Position numbers and translations under genes: made by a program. Under the pieces are notes generated by a model. The model was not told the origin of the DNA, ran no database searches, and was given only the letters and a program-made list of their open reading frames with translations. A DNA stretch of 64,000 nucleotides from Carallia brachiata (Eukaryota; Streptophyta; Magnoliopsida; Malpighiales; Rhizophoraceae), in contig JADCRB010000027.1 of the NCBI GenBank assembly GCA_021464245.1, positions 966,736 through 1,030,735 of the forward strand, written 5' to 3'. Of the stretch, positions 60,300 through 64,000 are shown one piece after another. How positions within the stretch are numbered: the stretch's first letter is position 1; every line of letters begins with the position of its first letter.

Positions 60300-62748
60300 G
60301 TAAGTTAAAAGTTATTGGGACGCGTTCCCGGGAGTCCCGAGGAACAGGGGAAAAAGGGGAGCAAATAAAAACAACAAATGAAATGACTCGATGGCTACAA
60401 AGTTTTCACAAACATAATGACAAACTTTCGGTGGACGCGGATCCAACGATTTCTATTTTTGTGTTTGTTGGTTTCTGAGAGAATCTAATCAGCCATCTAG
60501 GCAATCGGTTTGTTCTTGGGAGACCCCCTTTTTTGTCCTCACTTATTGCAGGCCAGTGCCATCCCATGTTTGCTCAATTTGGTGGCACTGGCGAGGGGGC
60601 CCGGTAATTTGTGTTCATCCTTACTGGCGTCTAAAAGTTAAGCACATCCTGAAGAGTTAGGTGCTCCCCCATGTTTTACTTGCATATATTATATAAATTT
60701 ATTTTATCATTTTTTTTAAATAAGATTCATTTATTATGTGGTTTAAAATTATAAGTAAATTATAGTCAGGAAAAAAAAAAAAGTCTTAAAACTTATTTTC
60801 TTTCTATTTTGTAGGAAGTACCTGACGGCTAATTAATGCACAAAAATAACGTAAGAAAAAGACATAATTATAAGTTGAAATTATATACACTTCTTTTTCC
60901 TCTTGAAGTTACGTTGTACGATTACTTTGTGCAGCCGAATTTCAAAAACTCATATTAAGTTTAGCTCATTGGAGGCAACAAATTTAATCCCTTCTGTCTT
61001 CCGTTCGACGTATTCATGGTTTTAGGAGATGACAAGAGTGAACTTAGGGACAGGACAACCAACTCTATCGTATTTGATTGCCATTTTAAACATAAAACTC
61101 GTATGAAACATGTGAAAAACAAGGAACGAGAGGAAAATAATCTTGTGTGGTGCAGATAATTGGTCTTGAAAGAAAGAAACCGAAAAAAAGAAAAATCTCA
61201 GGCAGATTTTAGAAACCTAGACCTTTCACTAAGTTGTTTACAGGGTTCCATGGCGAAGTAATTCTGTTAATTCATTACCCTTTCTTGCAGTGCGGTTACA
61301 TGAGGGAAAAGAAAAGGTTATTGAGCCCATTTCCTTTCTTTTATGGTAGGCTCCTTCGTCCTTGAGCAAAGCCAAATGTGGAAACATGTGCAGTTGTCTA
61401 AGCAAATTGATTGATTTTTGAGATACGTATAAGAAAGTTGAAGCTGAAATGTTGTTTAGAAGCCCATGAAAAGTGACAATTAACACACTCTAATTCAGTT
61501 CTGTTAACTCGAATGCAATATTCCTTAACGAAAACTTAGGCACCACCCTACTGTCTCATTTAATGCAAAAAAAGTGACAATTAGCACACACCGCAAAGAC
61601 AATTGAAATTGCAGAAGCCCAATTGAATCTCCCATGGTCAAAACAAAATAAATAGTTCGCTCCCAAGTCCTAGTCTTTTTATTCCTTTCCCCCGATAATT
61701 CCAAAGTGCTATTCTTGCATTACTTGATCTTGCCCCTTGTGTTTTGCTCAGCCTTTATGTTGTAACCCTTGGCCATTGGCAAGTTGACCTCAAATATCAT
61801 GCTGCAGGCCTCATAAAATACAAAGCTAACTATAATTACATTGATATAATCATAAACGGTATCATCATTATATACCTATGGGCCGAATATCTACATAACA
61901 TGTAACTTCTATAGAAAATGATGTAATGTTCACATCTGCTATTATAATCACTCCTAGTTAGAAAATGAAAAAGCTTACATCATCATCCTATGCTTACAAC
62001 TATAACAAGGAAGTGAAACCAAAGAATTTCTTACAAACCCCAGTAGGATTTAGCTCTGTGTCACCCAAGTCCACGCAATTTCTAGGTCCAATTCACTGTA
62101 ACAAAACAGGAGTCAAATGTGAGAAGAGTCGAGTAGGGAAGGAGGCAAGCGCATAGTGCAAAGACACCAATTTACATTTCTACTTCATTTACATTTCTAC
62201 TTTCTCCCACTATTGTCTCTATTTTTATTTTTTTTCCCCAAGAGATGTCCATTCCCCTTGCTTCTTGGAAACTTATGGCTTTGCATATTGCCAAGTAGGG
62301 GACACCATTATTATATGTCTAAGTTCTTTTAGTAGAGGTCGTAGCGGTAATGGACATCATTATATGTTTAAGTTGAATGTATGTGCCTAACTGAACTTAT
62401 GACGTAAAATTTAAAGCATAGAAAGACGAAACTCAGACCTTTATATTGTTTTCGTTAGCCTTGAATGTGTTATTTCCAATATCATATATCCCACCATTGA
62501 TTGAGGTACTGGAAAAAAAAAATCTGGAGAGGAAAATATAAGTCAAAGCCATAAAGAAGTACCTATCGTTTTGTTAAGCAACCAGAGTAGTAAAGCTAGT
62601 TCAATCCCAAAAATTGTGTGCAGCCATGCTCTGTCCATTACAAAGCCATAAACTGTCATTCCTGCCTCATTGTTTTCCAGATACGTCACTGCAACAAGTT
62701 TCAGCTACCTTAGTACCTCATAAGCATCCCTCATTGAACAATAAAATG
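60300..62748. other. Spacer between the RIN4-like and DUF3537 genes
   Basis: No supported gene. The sequence AAGTGACAATTAACACAC near 61470 recurs with one change about 100 bp later. I searched this stretch by eye for the missing last DUF3537 exon and did not find it. Confidence 0.45.
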
Positions 62749-62935
62749 AAAAGGGCATCTCAATGTACGAGGTTTCTGCACTATAGGGTCCAGGAAAGGA
62801 TTTAGTACTCAAATGTATGCAGCCTTACCCCTGTTTCTACAGAGAGACTGTTTCCAAGACTCAAACCTGTGACCTCCAGCACAACCGAGTAACCTTATCA
62901 TTACATCAAAGCTGCCCTTCAAATGCACGAGCCCA
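62749..62935 (-). mobile_element. Au-type SINE
   Basis: Read on the minus strand it contains GGTCACAGGTTTGAGTC (B-box region), GGAAACAGTCTCTCTG, then GGGGTAAGGCTGCATACAT and a 3' end GAGATGCCCTTTT. That is the order of landmarks in Au-type plant SINEs, which are copied by LINE enzymes. The 5' boundary near 62935 is approximate. It sits in the intron directly after the DUF3537 exon. Confidence 0.8.
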
Positions 62936-62972
62936 ATATGTGGAAAATTGCAGTTATTTTCTTCCTACTAAC

Positions 62973-63815
62973 CCAGAGCCTGCCTTTTCTGGAATGAGAT
63001 CGTATGTGCAAATATAGGCACCAATTTGGTGCTATCAGGATCATCATCTCCATCTTCCTCCTCGTCATCTAGTACCCAATCAACGTTGACGGGGGATACT
63101 TGGCTGGAAGAAATCTGACTTGTTTGAGTCTCACCATCCATGTCATCGTAAGAGTTGATTGTGGCACAAACATGCCAGTTTGCAGCAAGGCTTCTGATTG
63201 ACTGTGCTTTGTGCGTAATCTTTGCTGCGCTTCGCAGGCATATGAACAGCCCCGTCACCAGATTAATGGAGCAAATCTGCCCCGTAGACAAGAGTAACTA
63301 TGAATAATCATCCAACACAACATCATAATAATCAGATAGTCCGTCACTGGAGAAGAAAATAATACCAAAAGTTCAACAGCCTCAAAGATGTTGTTATTAG
63401 CTTTGGACCTCATGGTAATGAGAAGGCAACTAAACTGACTTGCAGTAACCAAAAGCAAAGACAACAAAATGAATCTTCGGAAACGATGGCTTATGATGCG
63501 AAGATTTCTTCTGATCCTGAGGTGCTCTCTCATGATTGAACCAACCTCACTCTCCCTTTGAAAACATTGAGCAAATTCTTCAAGTCTAAGTGTCTGCAGG
63601 TAGCAAATCAATCTATAGAGAATGCATACCAGGATGAAAATTGACACTCTGTACACCCATGAGCACAGCTGCAATATACATAAGACTGTGTCACTGATAT
63701 ACATGTTCCCAAAATAGGGGATTTGGGTTGCCCCGGTGACATACCACCATATTTTGTATACGCTCTCTGCAGCAAAGCAGGGAAGAACGAAGATGCACAG
63801 AAGCTTCATTGATCG
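62973..63815 (-). CDS. DUF3537 (gustatory-receptor-like) membrane protein, partial
   Basis: Two internal minus-strand exons: 63366-63815 (after the acceptor CTCTTGCAG) and 62973-63276 (after GGGGCAG), joined in frame, about 251 codons. The first carries RSMKLLCIFVLPCFAAES, IWWYVTGATQIPYFGN and the conserved RLEEFAQCFQ and REHLRIRRNLRIISHRFR blocks around several hydrophobic segments. The second starts ICSINLVTGLFICLRSAAKI, has an acidic loop (LDDEEEDGDDD), and ends PIFAHTISFQKRQAL. This matches the plant DUF3537 family, multi-pass proteins distantly related to insect gustatory receptors with no settled function. The 5' exon(s) lie beyond 64000. The final exon (about 45 residues in relatives) was not found downstream, so the copy may be truncated or have a long last intron. 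No internal stops. Confidence 0.85.
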
Positions 63816-64000
63816 CTGCAAGAGTTAGAAAGTCAACATTTGTTTCTTGTTTTTTTTGTGTAAAAGAGAACATTTAATAATCAAGTTTGGGCTTGCTAAT
63901 ACTTATTATGTTGTAATCGGGCATAAATATTGTCTCCGGAGCTCAAGCACGTACTTATGTCTCTTGTTTGTTATCGTGAAAATCCATCAAACTTCTATAC
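63816..64000 (-). other. Intron of the DUF3537 gene running off the window
   Basis: Sequence upstream of the exon acceptor at 63815. It has a T-rich tract near 63840-63855 on the plus strand and no recognised coding segment. Confidence 0.5.

Noticed and set aside
1..64000. CRISPR arrays, operons, prokaryotic promoters
   Set aside because: The window is clearly plant nuclear DNA. The short repeats present are microsatellites, LTRs and foldbacks, none with regular spacer structure.

Overview
The window is nuclear DNA of a flowering plant, most likely a eudicot. The evidence is spliced genes of plant-specific families (MPC2-type pyruvate carrier, RIN4-like NOI protein, DUF3537 membrane protein, AGL80-type MADS, an At1g16860-like membrane protein, a CC-NBS-LRR gene), very AT-rich spacers, Ty1/copia and TRIM-type LTR elements, hAT-like elements, SINEs and many trinucleotide runs. 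I cannot fix the species; a woody dicot such as Citrus is possible but unproven.

Layout: 0.2-5.2 kb holds a nearly complete Ty1/copia element with 243 bp LTRs, a 5 bp target duplication and a handful of lesions. An older copia pol remnant lies on the minus strand at 5.4-6.9 kb. 7-10 kb is AT-rich spacer with a 500 bp foldback element. 10-18.3 kb is a resistance-gene locus: a repeated leader-like region, a CC-NBS-LRR gene split by a 1.7 kb TRIM retrotransposon (CAAAC target duplication) and carrying a stop and a frameshift in its LRR part, a stretch with splice-site-like sequences, and the intact last exon of COG6 without the rest of that gene. 20.2-23.7 kb is a three-exon plus-strand gene for an Asn-rich protein of unknown function ending in an LxLxL (EAR-like) motif. 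24.7-26.9 kb is a complete five-exon mitochondrial pyruvate carrier gene on the minus strand. 27-36 kb is AT-rich and repeat-rich (foldback elements, hAT-like remnants, a SINE-like tract). 36.1-39.8 kb is a complete four-exon gene for an At1g16860-type membrane protein. 41.7-42.7 kb is an intronless type I MADS gene with a charged repeat tract. 43.2-43.4 kb is an SDR dehydrogenase pseudogene.

45-57 kb is a nest of repeats: a hAT element with a perfect 8 bp target duplication, a 3.5 kb LTR element without coding capacity, and two diverged copies of a 0.65 kb block about 9 kb apart. 58.5-60.2 kb is a RIN4-like gene (minus strand) with both NOI domains, split by one extra base. The right end holds two internal exons of a DUF3537 gene (minus strand) with an Au-type SINE just downstream.

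Genes in a eukaryotic window do not form operons, so neighbours are mostly functionally independent. The one functional theme is immunity: a broken CNL receptor gene and a RIN4-like gene, whose Arabidopsis relative is guarded by CNL receptors, lie about 41 kb apart, and both are disrupted in this sequence. Exon boundaries were assigned by eye from GT/AG sites and reading-frame continuity.
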